From assembly GCA_006969385.1 (NCBI GenBank), contig CP030884.1:1736001-1800000 (forward strand): a stretch of DNA of 64,000 bases, in the 5' to 3' direction. The notes below the pieces were generated by a model. It saw only the letters and a program-made list of their open reading frames with translations, made no database searches and was not told where the DNA came from. Of the stretch, positions 8,478-18,163 are shown in pieces. A program made the translations under genes and the position numbers. This stretch comes from Planctomycetaceae bacterium. GTDB taxonomy: Bacteria > Planctomycetota > Phycisphaerae > UBA1845 > UTPLA1. Each line of letters starts with the position of its first letter. Positions within the stretch are counted from its first letter, which is position 1.

Positions 8478-11446
8478 GAGACCTTGCCCTTACACCACGC
8501 CGCCGCAGCCGCCAGCGCGTCATCGATCTTGCTGGCATCGCTACCGCCGCCTTGGGCCATGTCAGGGCGACCGCCGCCTTTGCCGCCGACAACGGGTGCA
8601 ACTTCTTTGATGAGATCGCCCGCTTTGATGCCCTTGCCGACGAGGTCTTTGGTGACGGCGGCGAGCAGCACGACGCGACCATCGTTTTCAGCGGCGAGCA
8701 AGACGACCGACGAACCGGCGCGATCGCGCAGCGAATCGGCGGCGGAGCGCATTTGATCGACCGGCGCAGTGCCGAGGTTGGCGGTGCACAATTTCATGTC
8801 GCCGATGGTGTGGGCAGCGGCGAGAATTTCGTCGAGTTGCCCCATGATGTCGGCGGCGCTGGCCTTGGCCTGGGCCTTTTTGGCTTCTTTGAGGCGCTCG
8901 GCGAGACCGCCAAGTTGGGTGCGCAGCGTGGCCTTGGCGCGCACGGGCAGCTCGGTTTCGTTGATGGATTGGTTAAGGCTGGCGGCGAGTTTTTCGATTT
9001 CCTCGACGCTTTGGCCGTGGGCGTGCGCGCCGGCGTCTGGTTGCGCGGCTTCGTTGGTGGCGTTGGCGGCGGCGATGTCGGCGAGTTTTAGCGCTTCGTC
9101 TATTTCACGGGCAAGATCGACAGCGGCCTTATCGGCGGCGACGGCGCGCTCGCCAGTCACGCCCACGACGCGGCGAATACCTTTGGAGACGGCCGATTCT
9201 TCGATCAGGCGGAAGGCGTCGATGGTTTTGGTTGACGTTACGTGGGTGCCGCCGCAAAACTCGACGCTGTATTTCATCCACTCGGTGTTTTTCGGATCGG
9301 CCAAGAGCTCATCGACCGGTACGCCGACGGAAACGACGCGCACCTGGTCGGGATACTTCTCACCGAAGACGGCGCGTAGGGTGTTGACCTCGCGCGCGGC
9401 TTTTTGATCGACGACTTTGGTATGCACGGGCAGGTCTTCGTCGATCTGGTCGTTCACGAGTTTTTCGATGCGCGTGAGTTCGTCGTCGTTGATGGCGGCG
9501 TTGTGCGACAGGTCGAATCGCGTTTTCTCCGCATCGACGAGCGAGCCTTTTTGTTGTACGTGATCGCCGAGGACTTCACGCAAAGCCCAGTTGAGGACGT
9601 GGGTGGCGGTGTGGTTGGACATGACGGGGCGACGGTGGTCCAGATCGACCTTGATTGTTGCATCCTGATCGAAATCGACGGTCCCGTCGGCGAGTCTTCC
9701 TTTGTGAAGGATGGTGCCCCGTTCGATTCGTTTAACTAACTCAACCCTAACCTGTCCTGTTGGCGTATTGATGGTTCCTGTGTCAGCGACTTGGCCGCCT
9801 TGTTCGACATAGAAAGGCGTCTTATCCGTCACGACGACAACATCAGTACCAGTTTGAATATCTCCAAGCGCCGCAACGTATAAGATTCTTGCTTCGCATT
9901 CAGGTGGATAATTGTATTTAAATGAATCATCCGTTCCGACCAATTCGAGCCGGACTTTTTCCGAGATATGGTTTAACGTAATTGAATCGAGAAGTTCGTC
10001 TGATTCGACTTGCCCGCCGGCGCGTGCTTTTTTGCGCGCCTCCTCCATCAACCGTTCATACTCACCAATATTGAGCGTGAGTCCGCGTTCTTCGGCCATT
10101 AGTTCCGTCAGATCGATTGGAAAACCATACGTATCGTGCAGCTTGAAGGCATCTTCGCCGCTAATGCGTCCCTTGTGATGGCTTTCGGCGTATTCAGCAG
10201 CTTCATTGAAAAGCGCAATCCCCCGATCCAACGTCTTACCAAAACTCGCCTCTTCATCGCGCACGATTTCACTAACGTGCGCAACATTCTTGCCGCCATG
10301 GGCGGTTTTGAGTTCGGGGAATGCTGCGGCCATCGTATCGACGACGACGGGGACGAGTTTATAGAGGAACGGCTCGTGCATATCGAAGAACTGGCGGCCA
10401 TAGCGCACGGCGCGGCGCAGGATGCGGCGCAATACGTAGCCGCGACCGTCGTTACTGGGCACAGCGCCGTCGGTAAGGGCAAACGTGAGCGTGCGAATGT
10501 GATCGGCGATGACGCGATAGGTGACGTCGCGCATGACGGCGGGCGTTTGTTGATCGGCGGTCGCAACTTCGAGCAGGCCTTCGTACGTTCCCGCGCCGGT
10601 TACTTTCTTAATGCCGTCAAAGATCGGAGTGAATACATCCGTGTCGTAATTGCTGAATTGCCCGAGCCGGTTCGCGTCCATGCCTTGCAAGACCGACGCG
10701 ATGCGCTCGAAGCCCATGCCGGTGTCGACGTGCTTGGCGGGCAATGGCGACAAGCCGTCCGCCGAGCGATTGAACTGAATAAACACCAAGTTCCAAATCT
10801 CAATCACGCGCGCGTCGTCACCATTGACGAGGGCCGCGCCGCTCTTGTCGGGCGTCAGGTCAATATGCAACTCGCTGCACGGTCCACAGGGGCCGGTATC
10901 GCCCATCTCCCAGAAGTTGTCTTTCTTATTGCCGGGATGCACGCGCCCGGGCGGTAGGATTTTCAACCACAGGTCGCGCGCTTCGGTGTCGGGCTCCAGA
11001 CCTTCGTCAGCATCGCCTTCGAAATAGGTGGCGTGCAGGCGCGAGCCGTCGACGCCCCACACTTCAGTGAGCAGTTCCCACGCCCATGCGATCGCCTCCT
11101 TCTTGAAGTAATCGCCGAACGACCAGTTGCCGAGCATCTCGAAAAACGTGTGGTGATAGGTATCGTGACCGACGTCGTCGAGGTCGTTGTGTTTGCCGCC
11201 GGCGCGGATGCATTTTTGGCTGTTGGCGGCGCGGGTGGCCATGCCGGGTTTCACGCCGGGCCATTTGTCGACGTCGGGCTGCTGTTGACCGAGAAAAATC
11301 GGCTTGAATTGGTTCATGCCCGCGTTGGCGAACATGAGCGTGGGATCGTCGTGCGGCACGCAGGGGCTGGACGGCACAAACGTGTGGCCGCACTTGTCCA
11401 TGAAAAAATCGATGAATTGCTGGCGAATTTCGCTGGCAGAAGGCAT
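8474..11446 (-). CDS. alaS: Alanine--tRNA ligase
   Basis: Charges tRNA-Ala and edits mischarged Ser/Gly-tRNA-Ala. 990 residues from the chosen start, against about 875 in E. coli. The class II catalytic core begins with FIDFFMDKCGHTFVPSS and MFANAGMNQFKPIF. The editing domain carries HTATH and CGGTHV (Cys731), which bind zinc. The C-terminal C-Ala domain ends with GGGRPDMAQGGG. The frame is open 28 codons further upstream, but homology begins at MPSASEIRQQF, so I place the start at 11446; an ATG three codons earlier (11455) is equally possible. It heads an overlapping set with the small membrane protein and the cyanophycinase-like peptidase. Confidence 0.96.
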   Translation of the reverse strand: MPSASEIRQQFIDFFMDKCGHTFVPSSPCVPHDDPTLMFANAGMNQFKPIFLGQQQPDVDKWPGVKPGMATRAANSQKCIRAGGKHNDLDDVGHDTYHHTFFEMLGNWSFGDYFKKEAIAWAWELLTEVWGVDGSRLHATYFEGDADEGLEPDTEARDLWLKILPPGRVHPGNKKDNFWEMGDTGPCGPCSELHIDLTPDKSGAALVNGDDARVIEIWNLVFIQFNRSADGLSPLPAKHVDTGMGFERIASVLQGMDANRLGQFSNYDTDVFTPIFDGIKKVTGAGTYEGLLEVATADQQTPAVMRDVTYRVIADHIRTLTFALTDGAVPSNDGRGYVLRRILRRAVRYGRQFFDMHEPFLYKLVPVVVDTMAAAFPELKTAHGGKNVAHVSEIVRDEEASFGKTLDRGIALFNEAAEYAESHHKGRISGEDAFKLHDTYGFPIDLTELMAEERGLTLNIGEYERLMEEARKKARAGGQVESDELLDSITLNHISEKVRLELVGTDDSFKYNYPPECEARILYVAALGDIQTGTDVVVVTDKTPFYVEQGGQVADTGTINTPTGQVRVELVKRIERGTILHKGRLADGTVDFDQDATIKVDLDHRRPVMSNHTATHVLNWALREVLGDHVQQKGSLVDAEKTRFDLSHNAAINDDELTRIEKLVNDQIDEDLPVHTKVVDQKAAREVNTLRAVFGEKYPDQVRVVSVGVPVDELLADPKNTEWMKYSVEFCGGTHVTSTKTIDAFRLIEESAVSKGIRRVVGVTGERAVAADKAAVDLAREIDEALKLADIAAANATNEAAQPDAGAHAHGQSVEEIEKLAASLNQSINETELPVRAKATLRTQLGGLAERLKEAKKAQAKASAADIMGQLDEILAAAHTIGDMKLCTANLGTAPVDQMRSAADSLRDRAGSSVVLLAAENDGRVVLLAAVTKDLVGKGIKAGDLIKEVAPVVGGKGGGRPDMAQGGGSDASKIDDALAAAAAWCKGKVS

Positions 11447-11587
11447 GGGAAGCATCTCGGTGCGCTGCGGACAGGCGGCGCGATCACGCATAATCGACAA
11501 GACCGAGGGGCGACGCGCCCGGCTCGGCATGCGGGTCGATTTAACATTTTGTGAACGCGTGAGTTATACCGTATGAGGGCGAAATCG

Positions 11588-12121
11588 TCACAGCGATCGT
11601 GGGTTATGGAATCCGCATTCCGGACAGCGACCGTTTGGAAGACCTTGTAATGAATAGTCGCAGCGGCGACAGGTGCTACGGCGCTGATGTCGCCGCGTCT
11701 GAAGCTCGCCGTGGGCGGCCATATAGGTGGACACCGGCAAAACCGCGAGAGCGATTAGGATGAGTGGAAACGAGAGTGTCGTGCGGCGACGCCAGTAGCT
11801 ACCGGCATTATCCCGAAAGCCGGAGACGTGAAAACCGGCCGTACTTTCGTGTACATCATTACCCGTGGGGTAGCACGAGATCGGAATGTTCCATTCGTAA
11901 AAGACGCCTATAGGACTGACGCCAACGCGGGTCGCAATGTCTCGATACGTAGACTGAAGATACCGCGATGGAATTTTTTCCCTTCGAATACCTAATTCGA
12001 TGGTCCTCACCCCATCATCAGTGAGCGACAAGAGCCAAAGCCCACCACACGTGACGAACCCTAGCAATGACAACAATGCAAATCCAATTATGGCATACTT
12101 GATCAAACGCCCGATGACCAT
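11588..12121 (-). CDS. Membrane protein with C-terminal zinc ribbon
   Basis: 177 residues. An N-terminal hydrophobic segment (about 8-31) and a second one (about 117-135) suggest two membrane spans with an extracytoplasmic middle. The C-terminus has CRRCDYSLQGL followed by RCPECG, that is two CxxC pairs making a zinc ribbon. Small membrane proteins with exactly this CxxCxYxLxGLP-RCPECG tail are very common in planctomycetes and of unknown function. It lies on the minus strand upstream of alaS; whether the two are co-transcribed is unclear. Confidence 0.75.
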   Translation of the reverse strand: MVIGRLIKYAIIGFALLSLLGFVTCGGLWLLSLTDDGVRTIELGIRREKIPSRYLQSTYRDIATRVGVSPIGVFYEWNIPISCYPTGNDVHESTAGFHVSGFRDNAGSYWRRRTTLSFPLILIALAVLPVSTYMAAHGELQTRRHQRRSTCRRCDYSLQGLPNGRCPECGFHNPRSL

Positions 12122-12196
12122 GGTTGCCCTCGGTAGCTTCAGGCGATTAATCGAGATAAATGTTTCGGGGTACTTTAGCGGTGGCAGCGGACCTCC

Positions 12197-12670
12197 TTAA
12201 CCCTCGTTAAAGCAGATACGCCGGATGTCGGCGTATTCCTTATCGCTCAACGGCAGGGCTTTGCTGGGCGTGATCAGCATGTTTTCTTCGAGGCCGTAGG
12301 TGTATTGCCGCTTATTGCCATACGTGACGGTGAACTGCTTGTTGGGCTTGCGGCTGCGGCCATCGAAGGATTGCCAGCGGCCTTCGCGCTGTTCGAAGAA
12401 GCGCGTCATGTAGAGCAGGTCTTTTTCGGCGGAGGTGGCGTAGGTGCGCGAGCCGACGTCGCGTTTTTCCTTGCCGGCGGTGGCGTAGTCGACGTTGGTT
12501 TGGTCGACCGACGATTGAATCTCGATGATGGTTTGTTGGAGCTTGCTGCTCCCTTGAAGATTGGGGCCACCGCTGCGTCGACCACCCTGTTGGCAGGCGA
12601 CGAAGGGACCAAGCAGGCTCAGGCAAAGTACGATCAGGCAAGTTCGTTGCGACACGTGAAAGTCCTCCAT
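12197..12670 (-). CDS. Putative lipoprotein of unknown function
   Basis: 157 residues from the ATG at 12670. The frame is open upstream, but the signal peptide MEDFHVSQRTCLIVLCLSLL begins here. The hydrophobic core ends in GPFVAC, a plausible lipobox, followed by a Gln/Gly/Ser-rich linker. The mature part contains charged helical sequence (KLQQTIIEIQSSVDQ) and a region with many basic and aromatic residues. I do not recognise a family. It is followed by the membrane/zinc-ribbon gene on the same strand with a gap of about 75 nt. Confidence 0.65.
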   Translation of the reverse strand: MEDFHVSQRTCLIVLCLSLLGPFVACQQGGRRSGGPNLQGSSKLQQTIIEIQSSVDQTNVDYATAGKEKRDVGSRTYATSAEKDLLYMTRFFEQREGRWQSFDGRSRKPNKQFTVTYGNKRQYTYGLEENMLITPSKALPLSDKEYADIRRICFNEG

Positions 12671-13032
12671 GCTCAATCGGCGGCGTGGGCCGGGGCGGCG
12701 CGCCGCGTAACATATTTTGTGGGCGTATGATAAACCAGAGGGGGGCGATTTGTCAGGGTGGATGACGGATTTGTAATGGTTAAATGCTGTTTGGGAATGG
12801 CGGTTCACGTGATTCGATCTCGGTCAATCTGGTAGCGTGCCGTTGATTGTTCTGTGGGGTCGGAAGTTTCTGTGCGTCGGTCAAAACCCTCACCTCGGCC
12901 CTTTCCCTGCAAGGGAGAGGGAGTGTACGTGGTCCATCAATCTAACCCATCTAACAAACTCACCTATCTAAGCGGCATGGCGTTCTCCATGATTCGGCAT
13001 CTTGGCGCGTTCGGCATATCATCTCAATATCC
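12671..13032. other. Intergenic region with GC-rich hairpin
   Basis: Divergent spacer between the lipoprotein and the CPBP protease. It holds an imperfect inverted repeat CCCTTTCCCTGCAAGGGAG around 12899-12921. Similar CCCC/GGGG remnants occur at about 14085-14120 and 14190-14220. They look like decayed dispersed intergenic repeats. No gene is supported. Confidence 0.4.
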
Positions 13033-14061
13033 ATGACCGACTCCACACCACCCACGTCTAACGACTTCGATAAGCCGAACTATCCGCGCGTGTTTGATGC
13101 GCGGCCGGCGATGCCGGCGCAGCCAGTTACGGACGATGGGGAGGCTGGCGCGAGAAACGCGTCGGCGGTGCCGGAATCATCTGAACCGGTGCATGGCTCG
13201 GCGCCCCATGGGCAGTTTCCAACGCCGCATGCATACGCGGCGATTCCGCTGACCGATCCGACTGCGGTGGCGTTTCCGGAATTACCGCTCACGCGGCGGC
13301 AGGCGGCTGTCGATGTGGCCGTTGCGCTGGTCGCGCTGCTGTTTTTGTTTTCGCCCGTGGGCAGCATCGTGTTCGGCGTTTTGATCGCGCTGTTCCCGGC
13401 GTTGGAAAACTTGTTCGATGGTTTGCTGATCGGCGGCGTCACGGTATGTACGGTCGCGCTGGTTTTGATCATTCGAAGACACTGGCCGCGCACGATTGGA
13501 TTGGGTGGCTTGCGTGGTTTGCACGTGTTGTGGGCGCTGGCCGCCATTCCGGCGTGTTATATCTCGCTGTTCTCGATCGGGTTGATCGGTATGGTAGTGC
13601 ACTTGGCCGTCGGTACCGATATGAACGAAATGATGGCCGAGCGGCAGGCGTTTATGGAGCTACTGCCCGAGCGCAACTTATTCGGCTTCTTGCTGATCGG
13701 CGTGTTTACCGGCTTTCACGAAGAGTTGCTCTTTCGCGGATTCTTGTTGTCGCGCTTTACGGCGATTGCGAAGAACCGTTGGGTTGCGATGTTGATATGC
13801 GCCGCGATATTCGGTCTGTTGCATTATTTCGGGCAAGGTTGGTTGGGCGTGTTTCAAACGGCGGGAATCGGCGCTGTCTTGGGGGCGGTCACGATCGTGT
13901 CGCGCTCGTTGTGGCCGGCCGTGATTGCTCACGCGGCGTTTAACAGTATTCAGTTGGCGATGTTCCCGTTTTTGGAAAAGCTGATGGAACAATACATGCC
14001 GCCTGTGGGTGAGCCGGGCACGACGACGGCACCGGCGATGATGTTGTTTGCTTGGTTGTAA
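13033..14061 (+). CDS. CPBP family glutamic-type intramembrane protease
   Basis: 342 residues: a Pro-rich cytoplasmic N-terminus of about 90 residues followed by six to eight hydrophobic segments. The CPBP (Rce1-like) active-site motifs are all present: HEELLFR with Glu230, Glu231 and Arg235; a His in LLHYFG (His264); and His300/Asn304 in AHAAFNSIQ. Members cleave substrates within the membrane. Known subgroups process Cys-containing C-terminal sorting signals (MYXO-CTERM type). That makes this gene a candidate for processing the CGxGC-PMM tails found 37-48 kb downstream, but there is no direct link in the sequence. Other CPBP roles, such as CAAX-like processing or bacteriocin immunity, are equally open. 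Confidence 0.88.
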   Translation: MTDSTPPTSNDFDKPNYPRVFDARPAMPAQPVTDDGEAGARNASAVPESSEPVHGSAPHGQFPTPHAYAAIPLTDPTAVAFPELPLTRRQAAVDVAVALVALLFLFSPVGSIVFGVLIALFPALENLFDGLLIGGVTVCTVALVLIIRRHWPRTIGLGGLRGLHVLWALAAIPACYISLFSIGLIGMVVHLAVGTDMNEMMAERQAFMELLPERNLFGFLLIGVFTGFHEELLFRGFLLSRFTAIAKNRWVAMLICAAIFGLLHYFGQGWLGVFQTAGIGAVLGAVTIVSRSLWPAVIAHAAFNSIQLAMFPFLEKLMEQYMPPVGEPGTTTAPAMMLFAWL

Positions 14062-14410
14062 GAATTGATCGCGTTTGTAGTGAGGTGTCCCCCAAGCCCG
14101 GAGGGAAAGGGACATCCAGACGCTTCGATTGACATTCATCGTTGAAATTGGCTTGCCGTTTAGCGGTTCTCGCGCGCTCTTAAGATTCGTGGTCCCCCAG
14201 CCCCAGAGGGGCAGGGGAACCTGTGCGAGGCCACCGGCGCGGCATCCACCGCGCGCGTCGACCCGCGCGGGGTACCCATTTACCTTTCAAAACATCCTCA
14301 AACGCGTGTCGCTTGGCAAGGTCATGGCCATCTTTCACAATGCAGGTTTGGCGAAAAATGGAAGCGGCGGGGTCGTTGATACCGAAAGCCGCTTGGAAAA
14401 GGAGCCCGCA
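14062..14410. other. Intergenic region CPBP protease - S46 peptidase
   Basis: Contains two G/C-run remnants (CCCCCAAGCCCGGAGGG near 14091 and CCCCCAGCCCCAGAGGGG near 14193) resembling decayed intergenic repeats. The S46 frame happens to be open through part of it, but I see no homology there. Confidence 0.4.
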
Positions 14411-16486
14411 ATGAAACGCGCGACGATTCCCGTACTAACAGGCCTAATGCTTATGACGACGTTTACACCGCTGCACGGCGATGAGGGCATGTGGTTGCTG
14501 AACAACCTGCCCGAGAAGTACCTGAAAGAAACGTACGACTTTACACCGACGGACGATTGGGTCGAACACATTCAAAAGTCGTCGGTGCGATTCAGCAATG
14601 GCGGGTCGGCGTCGTTTATTTCGCCGAATGGCTTGGTGATGACGAACCATCACGTGGGTTCGGATTTGATTCAGTCGCTAAGCAGCAAAGAAAGTAATTA
14701 CATGCACGACGGCTTTTTAGCAAAGTCGCCGGCCGACGAGTTGAAGTGTGAAGGGCTCGAACTCAACGTGCTGATGGAGATTCGACCCGTAACGGATGAA
14801 GTGAAAGGCGTCGTTAAGCCGGGTATGAGCGACGCCGAAGCGGCTGCGGCGCGGCGCGCGAAGATCGCCGAGATCGAAACCAAGGCGGGCGACGCGACGG
14901 GATTGAAGCCGCAAGTGGTAACCCTTTATCGTGGCGCGCGCTATGACCTTTACCTGTATAAGCGCTACACCGACGTGCGGTTGGTGATGGCGCCGGAGCA
15001 CGGCATCGGTTTCTTCGGCGGCGATATCGATAACTTCGGATATCCGCGATACAACCTCGATGTCGCCTTCTTTCGTGCCTACGAAGATGGCAAGCCCGCT
15101 AAGACGCCGCACTACTTGAAGTGGAGCGAAGCGGGTATTTCTGAGGGCGATTTGATTTTTATCTCGGGCCACCCCGGTAGCACGCGACGGTTATACACGG
15201 TGGCGCATCTGGAGTTCATGCGCGATACATGGCTGCCGTTGGTGTTGGAATCGTACAACCAACGCGAAGTGGCGTTGCAACAACTCGCAGCGTCGGGTGC
15301 CGAGCAAGCGCGCATCGCGGCGGAAGACATGCTGATTATCCAGAACGGTCGCAAGGCGTTCGGCGGCATGTTGGCGGGCTTGCTCGACGAGCGCGTGATG
15401 AACATGAAGCGGGCGGAAGAAGCGCGGTTGCGCGGCACGCCGAAGGCGGACGATGCCTGGGGCCGGCTCGAATCGGCGTTAAAGAAGATCGAAACGAACT
15501 ACGCAGAGCACTTTCTGCTGGCGAATCGCCGCACGGGGTTGAGCGAGCTGTATTCGGCGGCGGTGCATTTGGTGCGGTCGGCGAATCAACGCAAGCTGCC
15601 CGACGGCGAGCGCTTCCCCGAATATCAGGATGCTTCGCTTCCGTCGTTGGAATTGCGGCTGTTTGCGGAAACGCCGATTCACGACGAACTCGAACAGTTG
15701 CGCTTGGAAGATGGGATCACGCGCGTAGCGCGCATCCTGGGTGGCGATCATGCGATTGCGAAGACGCTGTTGGGTGGCATCGATCCGGAAACGCGCGCGG
15801 CAAATTTGCTGGCAGGCACGAAGCTGCGCGATATCGCAGAGCGGCGACGAATTTACGAAGGTGGTCTCGATGCGATTAATGCCAGCGACGACCCGATGAT
15901 TCAGTTGGCAAAGGCGATGGAAGCGTATGCCATTCCGGCGCGCAAGCATTATGAAGATACGTTCGAAAGCGTTGAGACGGGGGCCTATGCCGATATCGCC
16001 GATGCGCGGTTTGAGAAGTACGGCGAAAAGGTGTATCCCGATGCGACGTTTACGCTGCGCTTATCGATCGGCACGGTGAAAGGATACGACTTGGGCGGCG
16101 AACACGTCGATCCGTTTACGAACATCTCGGGCGCGTTTCAACATGCCGAAGCGCACGACCATCGCGACCCGTTTGCGCTGCCGGAGCGCTGGATGAAGCG
16201 CCGCGGTAAGCTGAACGGGTCGGTGCCGTTTAACTTTGTGACGACCAACGACATCATCGGCGGCAATTCGGGTAGCCCGATGATGAACCGTAAGGGTGAG
16301 TTGATCGGTATCGTTTTCGACGGCAATATTCAGAGCTTGGTTTGGGATTTCCAATTTGACGATCGGGTGGCGCGCAGCGTCGGCGTGGATGCGCGGGCGA
16401 TTATCGAAGCGCTGCGGTCGGTTTACGAAGCGGATCAACTCGTCGGTGAGATACTGGGTGGCAAAACGCTGGCTGCGGCGCATTAA
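14411..16486 (+). CDS. S46 family dipeptidyl-peptidase (DPP7/DPP11-like)
   Basis: 691 residues. S46 enzymes release dipeptides from oligopeptide N-termini in the periplasm. The catalytic His is in TNHHV (His81) and the Ser in GGNSGSP (618-623), with the expected length of about 700-720. A signal peptide (about residues 1-22, ending near LHGDEG) precedes the typical EGMWLLNNLP start. I chose the ATG at 14411 because it has AAAAGGAG seven nt upstream and starts the signal peptide; the frame is open 94 codons further back without homology. It is monocistronic and ends at a shared bidirectional terminator. Confidence 0.93.
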   Translation: MKRATIPVLTGLMLMTTFTPLHGDEGMWLLNNLPEKYLKETYDFTPTDDWVEHIQKSSVRFSNGGSASFISPNGLVMTNHHVGSDLIQSLSSKESNYMHDGFLAKSPADELKCEGLELNVLMEIRPVTDEVKGVVKPGMSDAEAAAARRAKIAEIETKAGDATGLKPQVVTLYRGARYDLYLYKRYTDVRLVMAPEHGIGFFGGDIDNFGYPRYNLDVAFFRAYEDGKPAKTPHYLKWSEAGISEGDLIFISGHPGSTRRLYTVAHLEFMRDTWLPLVLESYNQREVALQQLAASGAEQARIAAEDMLIIQNGRKAFGGMLAGLLDERVMNMKRAEEARLRGTPKADDAWGRLESALKKIETNYAEHFLLANRRTGLSELYSAAVHLVRSANQRKLPDGERFPEYQDASLPSLELRLFAETPIHDELEQLRLEDGITRVARILGGDHAIAKTLLGGIDPETRAANLLAGTKLRDIAERRRIYEGGLDAINASDDPMIQLAKAMEAYAIPARKHYEDTFESVETGAYADIADARFEKYGEKVYPDATFTLRLSIGTVKGYDLGGEHVDPFTNISGAFQHAEAHDHRDPFALPERWMKRRGKLNGSVPFNFVTTNDIIGGNSGSPMMNRKGELIGIVFDGNIQSLVWDFQFDDRVARSVGVDARAIIEALRSVYEADQLVGEILGGKTLAAAH

Positions 16487-16594
16487 GTGGAATGGAGCGA
16501 CGGCCTTACTAAGGTCGGGTTGTTGCATCACGCGCTCGCGCTTAACGCGCTTGCCAGTCGATGACGAAGCTTCTCATACCGATGCAAGAATATA

Positions 16595-16636
16595 AAAAGG
16601 ACGCCGCACTTGGTTCACAACGTGCGGCGTCCTTTT
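16595..16636. terminator. Bidirectional rho-independent terminator
   Basis: Perfect 11-bp stem GGACGCCGCAC (16599-16609) / GTGCGGCGTCC (16622-16632), flanked by AAAA and TTTT. It lies between the convergent S46 peptidase and the tRNA-binding protein and can serve both. Confidence 0.85.
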
Positions 16637-16688
16637 GCTTTGTCGAATGAGTCTTCGGGGTACATGCGATGGACATGGTGCGCGTTGT

Positions 16689-17033
16689 TCAGCTTACGCG
16701 TGCGCCCGGTTTGATATCCGCCGTGGGGCTGATGACGACGACTTGCGCCTTGTCATCATCCGAAGCGGCCAACAGCATGCCCTGACTTTCCTCGCCGCGC
16801 ATCTTGCGCGGCTTGAGGTTCTTCACGACGACAATGAGCTTGCCAACCAAATCTTCGGCTTGATAGTACTGCTTCAAGCCGGCGACGAGTTGTCGCTGTT
16901 CGTCGCCGAGGTCGATCTGCAGCACGAGCAGCTTGTCGGCGTCGGGGTGTTCCTTGGCTTCCAGGACTTTGGCAACGCGTAAGTCGATCTTGGCAAAATC
17001 ATCGAACACGATCGTGTCGGGGGCATCGCTCAT
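16689..17033 (-). CDS. tRNA-binding domain protein (MetRS C-terminal/CsaA-like)
   Basis: 114 residues with the OB-fold of the methionyl-tRNA synthetase C-terminal domain / Trbp111 / CsaA family. Diagnostic segments are FAKIDLRVAKVLEAKEHPDA (about 13-32), LVAGLKQYY, GKLIVVVKNLKPRKMRG and ESQGMLLAAS. As a stand-alone protein it may bind tRNA or act as a trans partner of a MetRS lacking this domain. An initiator tRNA gene lies 0.8 kb away on the other strand, possibly by chance. GGAG 8 nt upstream supports the ATG at 17033. Confidence 0.9.
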   Translation of the reverse strand: MSDAPDTIVFDDFAKIDLRVAKVLEAKEHPDADKLLVLQIDLGDEQRQLVAGLKQYYQAEDLVGKLIVVVKNLKPRKMRGEESQGMLLAASDDDKAQVVVISPTADIKPGARVS

Positions 17034-17765
17034 CGGGGCATCTCCATCCTATCGGTCAATTCCGGTTCAGGACCGGGGGGGTTGTCGTGGCCGCTTTGAA
17101 TGGGCACGGCGCAACTGACATTCACTCGACGAGCACGCTACCCGACGCGAGAAGGGTTGAAAAGAGAGCGCGCTGGGGCGGCGATCATCGTCGGTGCGGG
17201 TTGTCATTAGCCGAGCGATTGGGAGTGGGTTTGGCATGACCAAAGTTGGGTCTTAATCCAATACAGCGTCGCGATCGTCTTTCTCAGCCCCGGAGGGACG
17301 CAGGTAGAGAGCCGTTGATGGAGCGGCGCTTGCCGCACAATCCGCGGTTGCATTTGTGTTATGGGTTAAACCGCCCCAGCGGTGCGGGTCCCTGTGCCCC
17401 TTGCCGGGTCTTAGCAATATCGTAATCGTTTATCCCGGAGTGCGCTCCGACTGCAAAACGCGGTCTGCGCTCCATCGGTGGCTGTCAACCTGCAGCCCTT
17501 CCGGGGCTTTCAGATATAAAGAACCTACCTTAGGAAGGCGATACGACGATACTTGTAAATTAGATACGCGCTAATCGGAAATCGTGAGGTACTTGCATTG
17601 TGTGCGCTCCCTCTTCAGGCGTGGCAGTGCGAATACATAGGTCGGGTTTCATAGGGCGAATCCATTTCTTCGGAACGCCGAATGACACGACACTTGCGAC
17701 GGTCAATTTCGAAGGTCGGGGCCGGCCGGCCCCCGGGCCCAGGTCCCGTCGAGCATTCCCTCGAA
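17034..17765. other. Gene-free region with degenerate repeats
   Basis: No ORF is convincing. It holds several decayed GC-rich repeat fragments (for example CAGCCCCGGAGGGACGCAGG near 17285, GCCCTTCCGGGGCTTTC near 17494) and a perfect 16-nt palindrome GGGGCCGGCCGGCCCC at 17718-17733. Confidence 0.45.
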
Positions 17766-17794
17766 TTGACGATATCGCGATGAGCGTCTATATT
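17766..17794 (+). promoter_or_regulatory. Sigma-70 promoter of the initiator tRNA
   Basis: TTGACG (17766-17771), 17-nt spacer, TATATT (17789-17794). It ends 13 nt before the tRNA, an ideal housekeeping promoter geometry. Confidence 0.75.
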
Positions 17795-17807
17795 GCAGCG
17801 TTCCGAT

Positions 17808-17880
17808 TGCGGGGTAGAGCAGTTGGCAGCTCGTCGGGCTCATAACCCGGAGGTCGGAGGTTCGAGTCCTCCCCCCGCTA
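17808..17880 (+). tRNA. Initiator tRNA-fMet (CAU)
   Basis: 73 nt without encoded CCA. The acceptor stem is paired at 2-71 to 7-66, whereas positions 1 and 72 are T and T, the missing 1:72 Watson-Crick pair that marks bacterial initiators. The anticodon stem carries the three consecutive G:C pairs (GGGCTCATAACCC) that direct it to the P site. The T arm is GGAGG-TTCGAGT-CCTCC. It is therefore initiator rather than elongator Met or tRNA-Ile2. Confidence 0.95.
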
Positions 17881-18163
17881 GTTTCCTAAGATAATTATAG
17901 TAAATAACTTGTAAACGTATGTGGGCCGCTTTCCATGCCTTTGCCGACGCCAAGTGTGGCGTAATTGTGGCGTAAAGTCGCGTTTGACAGTGAAGGCAAC
18001 CAGCGATCCAGAGTTATCAGCGAAGATCTTGAACACTGGCTTAGGAGATCGCCGGGGAGGGGCCCCCGGAGATTGTTCAAAAGCAACCTCAACGGAATCA
18101 TGCTTTTGAGAACAAACACTTGCACTACCTTTGGTGGGATTCCCCGGAGGTAACAGTTCCCAT

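Noticed and set aside
8552..11554. Several 100-270-codon frames opposite alaS
   Set aside because: They are shadows of the alaS codon pattern; their Gly/Ala/Val-rich translations show no family motif.
17881..18163. Repeated GTGGCGTAA units after the tRNA as an attachment site
   Set aside because: The repeat is only two units, does not match the tRNA 3' end, and no integrase is present in the window.
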